Source of the DNA: Arion vulgaris
Taxonomy: Eukaryota > Mollusca > Gastropoda > Stylommatophora > Arionidae
DNA length: 64,000 nucleotides
Assembly: GCA_020796225.1 (NCBI GenBank)
Contig: CM036754.1
Coordinates: 41,019,779-41,083,778 of the forward strand
Reading direction: 5' to 3'
Shown here: one piece after another, positions 22,136 to 33,274 of the stretch
Position numbering within the stretch: the first letter of the stretch is position 1
How the letters are laid out: each line of letters begins with the position of its first letter
Translations under genes and position numbers: made by a program
The notes under the pieces: generated by a model
The model's input: the letters and a program-made list of their open reading frames with translations, nothing else
Database searches by the model: none
What the model was told of the DNA's origin: nothing

Positions 22136-22606
22136 CTTAGGTATAGTCAGTACCACTTAAACTTCTTTCCATGTCTACCACTCTAGAAACGAGGGGGTGT
22201 TGTAGTGGTTACCAATAGACTCTACCTGAGTAGGAGTTTTCACAGCACTAAGCTTAGCACTACACGCCAAGAATTATTGGAGTCTTCTGGGTCTGAAAGA
22301 AAGCCAGGTACTCTCACCTGCTTAAATATAGGATAAGGATGAAAACCCATAATTCTTGGAGGGTTGAACCAAAAAAATTAAATAAAAAAATCTTTCCATC
22401 CATCCACTTTCTTTCCATCCACATTCATACTGTTCAATAGGACACAGATTTATACAGATGTTTTGCTGGTAATGTTTTGTAAACAAAAAAACCCACTTTG
22501 TAGTACTACATCTAGTGAGTTATACTGCAACATGGTGTCAGATCTGTTTAGTAATAGGGGAGGCCATCATAACTGACGTATTCTTGACAGCATACTATTT
22601 AAATGA

Positions 22607-22795
22607 AGAGTCGCAGTAGCGTAGTTGTTAGTGAACTTGCTTCTTAGGCAAGTGGTCCTGGTTAAATTCCACAGTGGGCGTGGAATATTTTTCCTACCAT
22701 AAGGGCTCTCAAGTCAACACCGCCTCAATTGGGTATCAGAAAAAACACTGGGAGGCAAAGGTGGCCGGTGTGATGATGACCACATCACTTATCGG
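22607..22795 (+). mobile_element. tRNA-derived SINE family 5
   Basis: AGTCGCAGTAGCGTAGTTGT head, degenerate B box TGGTTAAATTCC, body CTCAAGTCAACACCGCCTCA. Minus-strand copy at 28510-28722. Confidence 0.78.
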
Positions 22796-22799
22796 GTTC

Positions 22800-23165
22800 T
22801 TTTACTTATCTTTCTTCCGGGTCACATGGGTGTCATTGGCAATGAGAGAGCAGATAGGCTGGGTGGCTCTACCACAATATCATGGGGCCAGCCAATGGAT
22901 AGAGCTGACATTGTTACGCCTTCATAGAGTGTAGTCGCAAAGAAGATTTTAATCTAAACCAATCCACGTCAACTATTAGATTGCAGGAGCTGGGATTGAA
23001 GATTGGTGTAGCAAGTAAAGAACTGCAGAACAGATATATGAATAGACTCATCAATCAAAATCAAACTGGTACGGTCAGTCACTGGGCGCTGTTAGAGATA
23101 TTGCGAAGGAGATCTGAGCACCTATGTACATGTCCGAAGTACAGTGAAGATATTCCAAACTGAAA
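22800..23165 (+). mobile_element. LINE RNase H tail
   Basis: GHMGVIGNERADRLGGS, then GQPMDRADI, LQELGLKIGVASKELQNRY, LLEILRRRSEHLCTCPKY across shifted frames. Confidence 0.82.
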
Positions 23166-23292
23166 CTGAAAGGGTTTATTTACTTTACTTTTATAATATA
23201 AATGAGAGCTATCTATTTTCGTATTCTATATACACCGTGAATTATTACCATCAATGATAAATTTATATAGACTTTGTTTTCTATCCTCCCAG

Positions 23293-23302
23293 GCTGTGTA
23301 TC

Positions 23303-23335
<33 letters not shown>

Positions 23336-23342
23336 AACTATG
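23293..23342. repeat. Duplicated splice acceptor start plus (AT)n
   Basis: CTATCCTCCCAGGCTGTGTATCATATA at 23281 is repeated as CTATCATTCCCAG + GCTGTGTATCATATA at 23347; an (AT)12 run separates them. Confidence 0.85.
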
Positions 23343-23359
23343 TCTTCTATCATTCCCAG

Positions 23360-23505
23360 GCTGTGTATCATATAAATGAAAGAATTGACAATGAAAACCA
23401 GGCACTACTGATGCAGATCAAACAACTACTGAACCAGAACCATGAACTTCTCATGAAGGCACTCAACAGCAAGGATCACTTTGCGGAGGAGGAGAAAGCT
23501 TATTT
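23360..23505 (+). CDS. CCDC88: CCDC88 exon k: coiled coil
   Basis: Acceptor ATCATTCCCAG, donor TT/GTTAGT; 146 nt, phase 0 in, 2 out. INERIDNENQALLMQIKQLL aligns without gap to Girdin LKGNLEEENRHLLDQIQTLM; NSKDHFAEEEKAY to ESKDLFHVEQRQY. A copy of the acceptor and first 14 exon bases lies 67 bp upstream (see finding). Confidence 0.95.
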
Positions 23506-23567
23506 GTTAGTAACATTTTAGTTTGATATTTGTTTATACATAATTGACTATTCTCTAACAGTAGTCT

Positions 23568-24096
23568 AACTTGTAGTCTAACTTATAGTCTAACTTATAG
23601 TAGGGGTGGGCAAACTTTTTGTGCAGAGGGCCACATTGAAAATTGTAAAGCTATTGGAGGGCCACATTTAATATTATGTATATTTTTGTTTAATTCTCGA
23701 TAAGTAATCAATTAAATATTTTTATTGTAAACAAAGGTAGTTTTACATAATGTAGATAACTTCTGAAATAAATTATATTTCTAACAGACTTACACTATAA
23801 CAGTATATTTTCTAATATGGATAAATGTGTTTGAGGGCCGCAAAATATCTAATGGCGGGCGCATGCCGCGGGCCGTAGTTTGCCCACCCTGGTCTAACTT
23901 GTAGTCTAACTTATAGTCTAACTTGTAGTCTAACTTGTAGTCTAACTTGTCTAGCTTGTAGTCTAACTTATAGTCTAACTTGTAGTCTAACTTATAGTCT
24001 AACTTGTAGTCTAACTTATAGTCTAACTTGTAGTCTAACTTGTAGTCTAACTTATAGTCTAACTTGTAGTCTAACTTGTAGTCTAACTTGTAGTCT
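23568..24096. repeat. 12-bp satellite TAGTCTAACTTG
   Basis: About 4 copies left and 17 right of the hAT MITE at 23601-23891. Minus-strand frame reads (LDYK)n, which is only the repeat. Confidence 0.92.
23601..23891. mobile_element. hAT-type MITE inside a 12-bp satellite
   Basis: Ends TAGGGGTGGGCAAACTTTTT and CGTAGTTTGCCCACCCTG form inverted repeats of the common hAT form; GAGGGCCACATT and GAGGGCCGCAAAAT subterminal motifs are present. Flanked on both sides by GTCTAACTTGTA-type satellite, which hides the target duplication. Confidence 0.8.
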
Positions 24097-24159
24097 AATA
24101 ACAGCATCTATTGAGCGGAATATCATCATGACGGAGATGAGGTGTCTTAGAAGAGCTGA

Positions 24160-24320
24160 CTAGGGAAAGCTACCCTAGTAAATAAAAAGCGTTGCAGAAA
24201 TCAGATGTGCTGGCCTAGGCACCCATAGGTGCATAACTGGCACAACAAACAATCACTCTTAGGCTTATATCACATACAAATCACAAGAGTGGTTTTAATA
24301 AGGGTTAATATGGAGCGTAA
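24160..24320 (+). mobile_element. SINE-like repeat family 1
   Basis: GGGAAAGCTACCCTAGTAAA, GATGTGCTGGCCTAGG, CAATCACTCTTAGGC, CACAAGAGTGGTTTTAATAA. Confidence 0.8.
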
Positions 24321-24329
24321 GAAGAAAAA

Positions 24330-24850
24330 GAGCTACAGAGTGACAATAAGAGACAAAATTAGAATTGAAGAAATTGGAATAAGACTGGATGTTAAACCGA
24401 TCATGCAATTCATAAAAGAACATCAGATTAAATGGTTTGAACACCTGACAAGAATGCCTTGGTATCGAATACTGCAGAAAGCCACCCTTAAAAAGTATAA
24501 CGATTACAGAGCAAGAGAAAGACCACACAAAAGATAGAGCAACAGCATCAAGAACAGTCTTTAGAAAGTGAATAACAGCTTACAAAGTGCCTTAGAACAA
24601 AGCAAACACAAGATCACTACATTCCCCTATGACCAGATTGAGAGAGATGGGTGTCGATATTGGTACAGCCCTAAAAGAACAACATACCAAATTTGCAAAA
24701 AGATTGATTAATCAACATTGAACTGGTGTGTTGAGCTGCTGGACACTATTAGATTTGTTGAAGAGATCAGAGAACCTATGGACATGTCCGGAGTGCTATG
24801 ATGATAGTCCTCATATAACTGATAACTTTGAAGATATTTAAATGCATCTC
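24330..24850 (+). mobile_element. Two LINE tails in series
   Basis: First KEHQIKWFEHLTRMPWYR with RARERPHKR (24360-24600), close to 17500-17790. Then LREMGVDIGTALKEQHTK and RSENLWTCPEC (24630-24850), an RNase H-class LINE end. Confidence 0.78.
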
Positions 24851-24904
24851 AAAAGTTCCGTAACACTGTTTTCACTATCTACTGTCAATATTCTTGTCGC
24901 TTAA

Positions 24905-25135
24905 AAAAACCTGCCATTACTGCCACCGATTTTTAGGGTGTGTAGGACAGGTGGGACAAGAGCCTTGGAATTTAATGGCTGCATGGCTAGTGCAGTCGCC
25001 GTGAAGCTGTTCAGGTTAGGAGTTTTCATTTATGCCCACAACAGAAAAAATCCTTGGCTTTACCATCCTTGAATTGAACACAGGTCTTCCACATGGGAAC
25101 TGCGCTCTAATTCATTCGGCCAGATGCTCCTAACA
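24905..25135 (+). mobile_element. SINE-like repeat family 7
   Basis: GTGTGTAGGACAGGTGGGAC, TTTAATGGCTGCATGGCTAG, TTGAATTGAACACAGGTCTT. Confidence 0.8.
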
Positions 25136-25329
25136 TTTTTGTCTCCCATCATAATTGTATTGGAAAATATATGACAATATTAATTCTGACTGTGGAATGA
25201 AAACCAGCTGTCATCTTCTATAGACTTTTGAATTTATAATAGAGCCACAAGTTCTCTCTGTATTCAAATAACTGTAAAATCATGGTATTGCTCTCATATA
25301 CTGTCGCAACAACACTTTGACTGCAGAAA

Positions 25330-25880
25330 CTTGAGTTCAACAGAGTTTTGTTACTGAACTGACGTCACAGCATGCCGGCAGACAATAGGTGCTCAGTATC
25401 CCCCAACAGGTATTGAAGGGTATAAATACTGATGGTTCCTACGGCTTGTTGGTGAAAATCTTTTCCTCTGCACCTCAGGCATGCAGTTCTATTTGCACAG
25501 CGTGTAATTCCAAACTCCTTAAATCACTGGATTGATTCAATGTCAGCCTTAGTGTCCACATCCAGCAGCAGGTCACCAAGAAACCGAAGAACATCCACCT
25601 TATCTATCCTAAACTCCCTAACAGTCAATGCTTTCGATGCAAGCATGTCCGCTCTCTCTCAATGCTGCGAACACCCACATACCCAGGACAGTAGATCCAC
25701 ATGAGTTTCTTGACCTCTATAGATGGCGTCCACTCATACAGCAACCTGCCATTCTGTGTCTTTCAAAGCATCGACTGAGAGTCAGTAACAACAACGGAGC
25801 CAGTAAATGGAGTCCCAGATATCCAATGGAGGGCAGCATTAACTGCCTCAACCTCCATCCTCATACTGGAAGTAATTTTT
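25330..25880 (-). mobile_element. LINE RNase H region, minus strand
   Basis: Reverse strand reads MRMEVEAVNAALHWISG, VVVTDSQSMLK, ERADMLASKALTV, LRFLGDLL: RNase H core motifs with several stops. Confidence 0.78.
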
Positions 25881-25996
25881 CTTTATGCTCAAATTTGATC
25901 AAATTTTAAATTATGAAAATGAAATCCTAGCTGTATGATTGAACAATTTTACTGAGTTTTAAATTTGACAAAACTGATGTTACTGTCTTCTTCCAG

Positions 25997-26083
25997 AGAA
26001 AAGTTATCTGAACTTCGACGACAGAAAGAACGTCTAGAAGAGAAGATAATGGATAATTATAAAAATAGAATCTCACCAAAAAA
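25997..26083 (+). CDS. CCDC88: CCDC88 exon l: end of coiled coil, EKLEEKIM signature
   Basis: Acceptor TTCTTCCAG, donor AA/GTAGGT; 87 nt, phase 2 in and out. KLSELRRQKERLEEKIMDNY is almost identical to Girdin KLNELRRQKEKLEEKIMDQY, the diagnostic end of the CCDC88 coiled coil, followed by SPKK. Confidence 0.98.
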
Positions 26084-26214
26084 GTAGGTATTTAATTTTT
26101 GTATGTTTATAGTATAATAATCATCATCAAATAGTTTGTCCTGTGCAGAACGTTACCACTCTTAACAGTCCTTCGTAATCTCTCTCTCTCTCACATAAAC
26201 TAAATGTCTCCAAA

Positions 26215-26385
26215 AATTACTACAAAATATCTTCACCATCTTCTAAATTACATCGGGATGCCTTGCCGGTGCTACATAGTTCGTGCCCTGCAGCTGAGAT
26301 CTTCCTATGTAAAAAGAGATCGAGCACACATGGTTACTCATCGAAGTGCACTGACGATGGTCCTATCAATCAATCAACCTTTCTA
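26215..26385 (+). mobile_element. SINE family 2, 3' fragment
   Basis: AATATCTTCACCATCTTCTA, GCTGAGATCTTCCTATGTAA, GATGGTCCTATCAATCAATC. Preceded (26121-26200) by a LINE 3' end like that at 8000. Confidence 0.78.
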
Positions 26386-26679
26386 GATGTTTTTTTAATA
26401 GTGTGTCATACCTTTAATGTAACCAACATATCTCAATTGTCACATTTCTGTTGTTTTGATCAGTTGTCTTTTCACTTCTAGTTGTTGGAGTACTTGCTTA
26501 TCAGTTTCTCCTCTTTCTATGACACTTGCCTTATTCTTTGGTTTATCTACATTTTTATAAACTTCAATTCTTTTCTTTATCTGTTTATTCATTGCCCATT
26601 TCATGTTTCTGCTCCATACAACAATGAAAATACATTAACAGATAAGTTGTATTTTTGTTGTTGATAGCTCACCATGTGT

Positions 26680-26920
26680 GAAATGAAATGCTTGAGGAAG
26701 ACGGTGGGAATCACCAGGAAAGATAGACTACGAAACGACATCAGAAGCAGAGTTGACATAACAACATGCACCAAATACATTGAAAGACAGCAAATGCAAT
26801 GATTTGGACATTTAATGATAATGGAATACAACCAACCACCAATAAGAAAGAGATCAGGTTATAGAGCCAAGGGAAGACCGAGAAAAGATGGATTATATCA
26901 AGACCGCACTAAATAAACAC
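26680..26920 (+). mobile_element. LINE tail
   Basis: LRKTVGITRKDRLRND, IERQQMQ-stop-FGHLM, AKGRPRKDG: same segment as 16853-17060. Confidence 0.78.
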
Positions 26921-27149
26921 GTATATAACACAACAGGGGTAACTCATCTGGCCCTGAAGCAAAGTAAAGCTCCCATTCCTAAGCTTAACAACAAGAGTGG
27001 ACAATCAACTCCATCATCCACCTGGGAAAAGAGAATAGTTATTTGTTTTGTGTTCATCAATCAGCCTCAATGGAACATAAAACTCTCCAACTTCCTGTTC
27101 CTAATAATGTTGACATTTCTTACCATGCAAATGTTCTTGTTTATTTCAG

Positions 27150-27201
27150 GAAAGGATTTGGAGCTCTCATTGCTAGGAAAGCACGGGGAATTATCTCAAA
27201 G
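27150..27201 (+). CDS. CCDC88: CCDC88 exon m: basic phosphoinositide/membrane patch
   Basis: Tiny 52-nt exon; acceptor TTTATTTCAG, donor AAG/GTAATC. Encodes KGFGALIARKARGIISK, the position of Girdin GNWITLKMRKLIKSK, a basic segment reported to bind phosphoinositides. Phase (2 in, 0 out) fits both neighbours. Identification rests on position, basicity and spacing rather than strong identity. Confidence 0.8.
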
Positions 27202-27329
27202 GTAATCATATATTTTGCCAAGGATAGAACGGTATGGAGAAATTGCTTACGGGCCCTATGCAACATATAATGGTACTAGAGGAATATAATATAGTAACAT
27301 ATGTGAAACTATTAATCAATTTGCTTTTA

Positions 27330-28185
27330 GGTATGCAAGACTGATCAACAGAGCAACACGATCGAATATGTGATATTACTCATCTGTCCATGGATGATCA
27401 ACAGAGCAACACATGATGATTTGCCGGATATTACATAGTGCCATGTTGGACTGATCAACAGAGCAACACGATCGTGACTGACTTTGTCCCAGGGAAATGA
27501 TTACTAGTCATTCTAGTGCCATGTTGGACTGATCAACAGAGCAACACGATCGGATAACTTTGTCCAGGATATTACTAGCATCTAGTGCCATGTGTGTGTG
27601 GTGGTGTCTGTGGCCTAGGGGATAGTGACTCGGTCTATTAACCCCGACGTTCTGAGTTCGAATCATGCTGCGGACAGTTTGGTTGCAAATTGTTTCGCGT
27701 GGATTTTTACAAAGGACGATGGCACCACCCGTTCAGAAAGCAATGGCAAATTATTGAACGTAATAATGCCTAGAAAATCACAAACAGCGTTAAAAGCTGG
27801 GGTTGATTCTCAAAGTCCTGTAAAGGATATGCAATTAACTTCTTTTAGTGCCATGTGAGACTGATCAACAAAGCAACACGATCGGATGACTTTGTCCAGG
27901 ATATTACTAGCATCTAGTGTCATGTGAGACGTCATCAGAGCAAAGTGGATGACTTTGTCCAGGATATCAATTACTCTAGTGCCAGTGAGACTGATCAACA
28001 GAGCAACACGATCGGATAACTTTGTCCAGGATATTACTAGCATCTAGTGCCATGTGACACTGTCAACAGAGCAACACATTGGATGACTTTGTCCAGGATA
28101 TTACTAGCATCTAGTGCCAGTGAGTCTGTTCAACAGAGCAACACGATCAGATAACTTTGTCCGGTATTACTAGCATCTAGTGCCA
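27330..28185. repeat. ~65-bp satellite, about 10 copies, interrupted by a SINE
   Basis: Unit AGTGCCATGTGAGACTGATC / AACAGAGCAACACGATCGGA / TAACTTTGTCCAGGATATTA / CTAGCATCT. Copies lose and gain a few bases. Family-3 SINE at 27597-27835 lies inside. Confidence 0.88.
27597..27835 (+). mobile_element. tRNA-derived SINE family 3, full length
   Basis: Head GTGTCTGTGGCCTAGGGGAT, B box GAGTTCGAATCATG, tail ATGCCTAGAAAATCACAAAC and CCTGTAAAGGATATGC. Confidence 0.85.
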
Positions 28186-28189
28186 TTGG

Positions 28190-28350
28190 ACAGGCACATC
28201 AGACTGCAGAGCACATACTTCAAGTCTGCTCTGAATATGATACACTAAGGCAAACTTACTGGCCTAACGAAACAACACTGGACATAAAACTGCACAGACC
28301 TCTGTGTGAGCTACAAAAGACAGTGAAGTTTATACAAGAGATAAACATCT
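28190..28350 (+). mobile_element. LINE zinc-knuckle tail
   Basis: GQAHQTAEHILQVCSEYDTL then RPLCELQKTVKFIQEI before TAA; the conserved end of an RNase H-class LINE. Abuts the 65-bp satellite. Confidence 0.82.
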
Positions 28351-28509
28351 AAAATACAAAAGAGATAATTTGTTTCATCTTGACGATACAGAGGTCAAAG
28401 AGCAATGACATATATCGTACAAATGTGGTATGTGCCTTTAATTCTATTTTTTAGGAATCCTTTTTCATATCTCAAGGTATATTTGGTAACATAGTGTTAG
28501 GCCCATATT

Positions 28510-28722
28510 TTTCATTGACCGTCAGCACACAATATGTGGCATGGTCAACATCATGCCAGCCGCCATTACTTCCCAGTGTTTTTCCTGGTATCAATTGAAA
28601 CTGTGTCGACCTGAGAGCTGTTACGATCGGAAAAATATTTCACGGCCACTGTGGAACTGAACCATAACCACTAGCTGTCTAAGAAGCGAGTTCATTAGCA
28701 ACTACGCTATTGCTGCTCTCTT
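28510..28722 (-). mobile_element. tRNA-derived SINE family 5
   Basis: Reverse complement starts GAGAGCAGCAATAGCGTAGT with GGTTATGGTTCAGTTCC; ends 40 bp before the exon at 28762. Confidence 0.78.
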
Positions 28723-28761
28723 AATTCTATTTGCTTCATGATATTTCTTTGTTTTATACAG

Positions 28762-28867
28762 GGCTCTAAACGTAGCAAGAGCAGAAACAACTTGTCAGAG
28801 CTACCTGATACTTCATCTCAAATACTTGGAGCTCCAGAACAATCTAGAGTAGTCTCTCATACAGTCG
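28762..28867 (+). CDS. CCDC88: CCDC88 exon n: Ser-rich tail start
   Basis: Acceptor TTTTATACAG, donor CG/GTAAGT (near-consensus); 106 nt, phase 0 in, 1 out. Encodes GSKRSKSRNNLSELPDTSSQ and onwards, a basic Ser-rich stretch corresponding to the KSKKDINRERQKS region that follows the basic patch. Followed by the largest intron here (9.8 kb). Confidence 0.82.
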
Positions 28868-29024
28868 GTAAGTCATGTATTATCTACTGTACCAGTCAAC
28901 CTACTTGTCAGTTATGTTAGACTCTGGTATCAATGCCAAGTAACTGCTATCACTAAAGTTAGACAAGAACACTATGTTGGTAGCCAAAGAAGAATTGTAA
29001 ACCAACAGAGAACTGGTGTTGTTA

Positions 29025-29660
29025 GTCACCACACTCTGAGAGACATACTGAGGAGGAGATCGGAGCACCTATGGACTAATTGAGCGGTTCCCAAACTTTG
29101 CATTGCCACAGACCCCCTTTTAAATCCCTTTTTTCAACCGCAGATCTCCAAAAGTTTCTATATATGAAAGTGGACAGGAATGAATGATCTGTGTGTTACG
29201 ATAGTAGACAAGGTTCTCAGATTGTGGGAAACTTCAAATGATCTTTTATTTTGTCCTGTCAGACGTTTAGACTACGGTCTGTTCCGGGTTCTTTGATTTC
29301 ACAGTGGAACTAGTTTACCACTGTTTTTACATATTTTTAAAATTTACTTTTCTGTTTGAAATGTCAAAAGATCATAATATTTCTTTAAGAGCTTGGAAAT
29401 CCTGTGAGTGCTCTCGGATGCCAGTTTGGGAAACACTGGACTAATTGGTTCGATGTGCAGTGATGATGATCCAATGACTAAACTAAATTGAGAGACATAC
29501 TGAGGAGGAGATTGAAGCACTTATGAACTAATTGGTTTGATATACAGTGATGATGATCTGACGACTAAAATAAACTGAAAGACATACTGAGGAGGAGATC
29601 GGAGCACTTAAGGATTAATTGGTTCGATGTGCAGTGATGATATATGACGACTAAACTAAA
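29025..29660 (+). repeat. LINE-end tandem repeat, 3 copies
   Basis: AGAGACATACTGAGGAGGAG ATCGGAGCAC then ATGGACTAATTGGTTCGATG repeated at 29040, 29492, 29580; encodes LRDILRRRSEHLWTN, the LINE terminus seen at 23090. First copy split by the hAT MITE. Confidence 0.8.
29074..29446. mobile_element. hAT-type MITE with 8-bp target duplication
   Basis: GACTAATT at 29074-29081 and 29439-29446. Ends GAGCGGTTCCCAAACTTTG and CCAGTTTGGGAAACACTG are classic hAT termini. 357 bp and non-coding. It interrupts one copy of a LINE-tail repeat, so it is younger than that duplication. Confidence 0.88.
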
Positions 29661-29671
29661 CAAACAGAAAT

Positions 29672-30060
29672 ATTTCCGTAGCCTTTTCAGACCTTAGGTA
29701 TGTTGTGCCTGTCACTTCATATTTGATTTCATTTAAACCAAACCATGTCAGCTGCTAGACTGCAAGAGTTTAGATTGAAAAAAAACAGCACAACAGGTAT
29801 ATGAGTAGGCTCATCAATCAACATTGAACTGTTACGGTTAGTCGCTGGATGCTGTTGGAGATATTGTGACGGAGATCGAAGCACATAAGGACATGTCCGG
29901 AGTGAAAGGAAGATATTCATAACTGAAACAGAATTTATAGATCATAGTGCGCAGGAAGAAGGAAGACCAATTCCTTTCCTCATGGAGGAACGCCGAGTGG
30001 ATTGCACTCACAACCCTCTCGAGTCTGAGTCGATAGGTGAATGCTTACACATTACTCTAA
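29672..30060 (-). mobile_element. tRNA-derived SINE family 9 split by LINE fragment
   Basis: TTTTCAGACCTTAGGTATGT, GCCTGTCACTTCA left of a LINE end (29730-29935), then GACCAATTCCTTTCCTCA and GAACGCCGAGTGGATTGCAC right of it. Intact copy at 38365-38545; + strand piece at 30155-30250. Confidence 0.75.
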
Positions 30061-30329
30061 TCAGTTCCCACAACTTCTGTTAGTACTAAACCGAATTCTT
30101 ATTGGTCATGGTAACTGGGAAATTTTGAGAATTCAATTTAGCATAGTAATAATGAGGGTTTGTAGGTTCAATCCCACACTTGACGTTCCACATGTGAGAA
30201 AAGGAATTGACCCTCCTGCACACTAGGGCTTAGAAATGTGAAGTGACGTGACAGTCCAACACCATTCAGCTGAACCCTTTGTCCATTTAGGACATTCTTT
30301 TTCTGTTTTATTTGCTGGTTCCACTTGAG

Positions 30330-30600
30330 TGCTTCTTCTTCTTCACCCTTTGCCCCTAGGGAGGCATAGGCCAGCAGCCAAGGACTTCAAAGGCCATATT
30401 TTACAGATCTCTCAATGTCATTTGTGTGACTATTCAGAAGAAACTGTCGCACACCATCTCTTCCAGTGTCCTGCACTCAGTGACCTAAGCCACACGTACC
30501 CACCTCCATATCCAGATGTCAAAAACACTCTCTATGCTAACACACCACAACTCAGACAGACCTGTAAATTCACTGCCATGGCCTCAAGTCGAAGGGCAAA
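30330..30600 (+). mobile_element. LINE zinc-knuckle tail
   Basis: [20 protein letters not shown] (Cys-x2-Cys...His-x4-Cys) followed by [17 protein letters not shown]. Confidence 0.8.
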
Positions 30601-30960
30601 TGCTCAGATCACTGCTGGATCTGAAAAAAATCTACACATCTCTCCACTCTCTCCCCATTTTCTTGCATTCCGTCCAACTTCCACCTCCAGGGGTTCCATC
30701 GGGGGTCTTGTCTCATGATGCTGTCGGGCATCTCCTATCCATCGCCACCTTCTGTCCCTTATCTCTTTTTCCACCTGCCGTTGTCCCGCTCTATCCCATA
30801 GTTCCATGTTTGCGATCCTATCATACCATCGCAGATGGGGTATTATCCTGTGCAGGCATCTATTAATGAATGTCTGCAGCTTTTTGGTGTTTCCTTTAGT
30901 TCTTCTCTATGTCTCAGCTCCATATAGCAGGACAACCTTGACATTTGAATTAAATACCAG
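30600..30960 (-). mobile_element. LINE tail, minus strand
   Basis: Minus-strand frame VEKEIRDRRWRWIGDARQ with [13 protein letters not shown]; convergent with the LINE at 30330. Confidence 0.78.
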
Positions 30961-30979
30961 TATCTCAGTTTTATAACGA

Positions 30980-31560
30980 ATACAACATGAGAATAAACAT
31001 TGACAAAACAGAAGTAATGACATTCGCCAGAGAGGAAAGCACTACCAATATCTCCATCGACAGTCACCCACTAAATCCAGTAAAAGACTTCATATACCTG
31101 GGGAGCATTTTTTCAGCAAACGGAAGAATAACTAATGAAATTCAACACAGATGCAACAAAGCAAATCAAATGATAGGGCAAATGGTGCCAATTTTAAGAT
31201 GCAAACACGTCACCATGAACACAAAAGAGCAATGTTCAACACAATCTTTCTCCCCACATTATGTTATCAGTGCCAAACCTGTTAGTTTACGCAGAATGCT
31301 GGGTGTAACAAGAAGAGACCGTTGAAAATAAGAAAGGAAAAAGTGGTACAACATCAGTACTAGACTCCATCAAGAAACAACAAATTAAATGGCTCGGCCA
31401 CGTAAGCAGATTACCATCAGACAGTGCACCTCAAAGAGCAATGCTGCTCCGATACAAGGGGTACAAAGCAAAAGGCCGGCCACGCAAAAGATGGACCTCC
31501 GAGATAACAGAGGCAACGAAAGAGACTATTTACAAAGCGCATACTAGGGCCATTTTAGAA
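30980..31560 (+). mobile_element. LINE reverse-transcriptase thumb and tail
   Basis: RINIDKTEVMTFAREES, VKDFIYLGSIFSANGRIT, MLGVTRRDR on one frame (30987-31325), then KKQQIKWLGHVSRLPSD and KGRPRKRWTSEITE. This is the RT region after the catalytic box plus the GH motif tail, with frame breaks near 31250 and 31323. Confidence 0.85.
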
Positions 31561-31569
31561 ATCTCTTCC

Positions 31570-32300
31570 TGACCTGACGCTGTGAGGCATACAGGATTCG
31601 TGAAAGAAAGAATCTCAATTTTATTGCTGATAATTATTGAACTCCATATGTTCTTCAGAATGGCAAATGCTGATCTTGCCTTTTGTATTCTAATGCTAAT
31701 ACCATCATCTGTGCCACCTTGAGTGCTTGTCAGGAAAATGTGTTGATGTAAATACATATGTTCTGGACCTTTAATTGATTTGTAACAAAAATATAGAATT
31801 GTTATGTATAAAACACATGTCCACAGACAAAGCTATGGTGCATTGTTGTAGCTGCACGGGAACACTCTCAACCAAATCACCACAATTTACCAGACATGCT
31901 AAAACTTTGGCTCAGTCTTACACAGTACTTGACTTTTCTTTAGTTGACCTTGAACAGATTATCTTAAGAGGTAGCTGTGCATGCTGTATCAAACTTGGCA
32001 TGGTCCCTATTAAATGTGTTTGGAAGATAGGTTTTAGAAAAAGCCTGGCATATTTTTGTTAGAGTAAATGTATCCCATAGACATTATACAGTACTCTTAT
32101 CCTTTCTCGAGAACCTTTTAGCACATTAACTACAAGTGCCGCAGCATATGCCAGTTTTTCTATCCCATTTGGCCATGTACCGCAGACTGCGCCTTGAGAG
32201 TTTGTTTCATTGTCCAAAAAAGTTGTAAATGTACCTCAACGCATTCTGGTTGGTGCTGATCCTTAATTGATATTTTTGCATTCTCTCTCGCACAATCCCG
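31570..32300. other. Intron sequence, nothing recognised
   Basis: No long frame with coding character and no repeat shared with elsewhere in the window that I can see. Confidence 0.4.
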
Positions 32301-32302
32301 GC

Positions 32303-32894
32303 CTAGACTGATGAACCCACTTTTATCATGAATTTTACCGTTGCTTTTAGTGACTCCGTCCCCCCGAACAGCTTCCCACAGAGCTCAGTGTTATCGAGCC
32401 AAGTTTCTTTTCTCTGGGCTGCGAACCGCTGGCAGTCTTGCATTATGTGTTCTGCTGTCATTTCTGTCTTTTTGCAGTGGCACAGGCTAGTTGTGCCAAT
32501 TTTAAACTTGTTAAATATGTGGCCCTCGGAGTCTGTTGTGGCTGGTACGGAGGCGGAATATGGCAACTTGTTCACTCCGGGCAGACCATAGCACCCATCA
32601 CTGATGTTTTGTTCCGGGTGGTCCTTTGACCATTTTTTTATTGTACTGCCAGTTGATAGTTGTCCTGGCCTCCTCATAACTGATCTCGGGATTAGTCTGC
32701 GGTAGTCGCCCACCTGCTTTCGCTAGCCTGTCGGCTTCCTCATTGCTGCTTATGTTACAGTGTGATGGTATCCACTGTATGACCATGCGTTTGAGTGAGT
32801 TTACTAGTACACCGAGGATCGCTTTCAGTTCAGGGTCTTTGGTTGCGCTTTGTAGGGCTGTGATGACCGATAGAGCATCGGTGAATTTTTGCAT
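32303..32894 (-). mobile_element. LINE RNase H plus zinc knuckle, minus strand
   Basis: QKFTDALSVITALQSATKD and VIQWIPSHCNISSNEEADRL are RNase H motifs; after one frameshift near 32630 the frame continues to LCHCKKTEMTAEHIMQDC and a stop. Different from the RNase H LINE at 14930. Confidence 0.88.
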
Positions 32895-33274
32895 CCTGTA
32901 AACTTGTGAAAAATATTATTTATTTAACTACAAAATGACACATAATTCATCAGATTTTGTTTAAAGGAAGCTACAACTTAGGTTGTATATACAACTGCAC
33001 AGTGATAAACTGGAGACAAAAAAATATAATTCAACCACAGCATGTTTTGTGAAGTGGAAAATCAATGTGTTATGTTCCAATTATCATAGAAAATGTAATG
33101 TTAGGAATCCAATCCTTGTCTTCATAATGTCTGTGAAGTGTTGCATGTAGAACTATCATCTTGTATCCTATGTTGTGCTTGTATTCTTTGCTTGATAAAG
33201 ATATTTTGGTAGAAATGTTACAGTGTCTTGTTTTTGTGTTTTGTAAAACTACCTTACTTGGTGTCAAGAGACAG

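Noticed and set aside
21690..23360. A missing exon between the exons at 21568 and 23360
   Set aside because: KLENRMEAVYHINERIDNEN aligns without gap to Girdin across this junction, so no exon is needed.
23790..24107. Minus-strand 105-residue frame of LDYK repeats
   Set aside because: Pure translation of the 12-bp satellite; no gene context.
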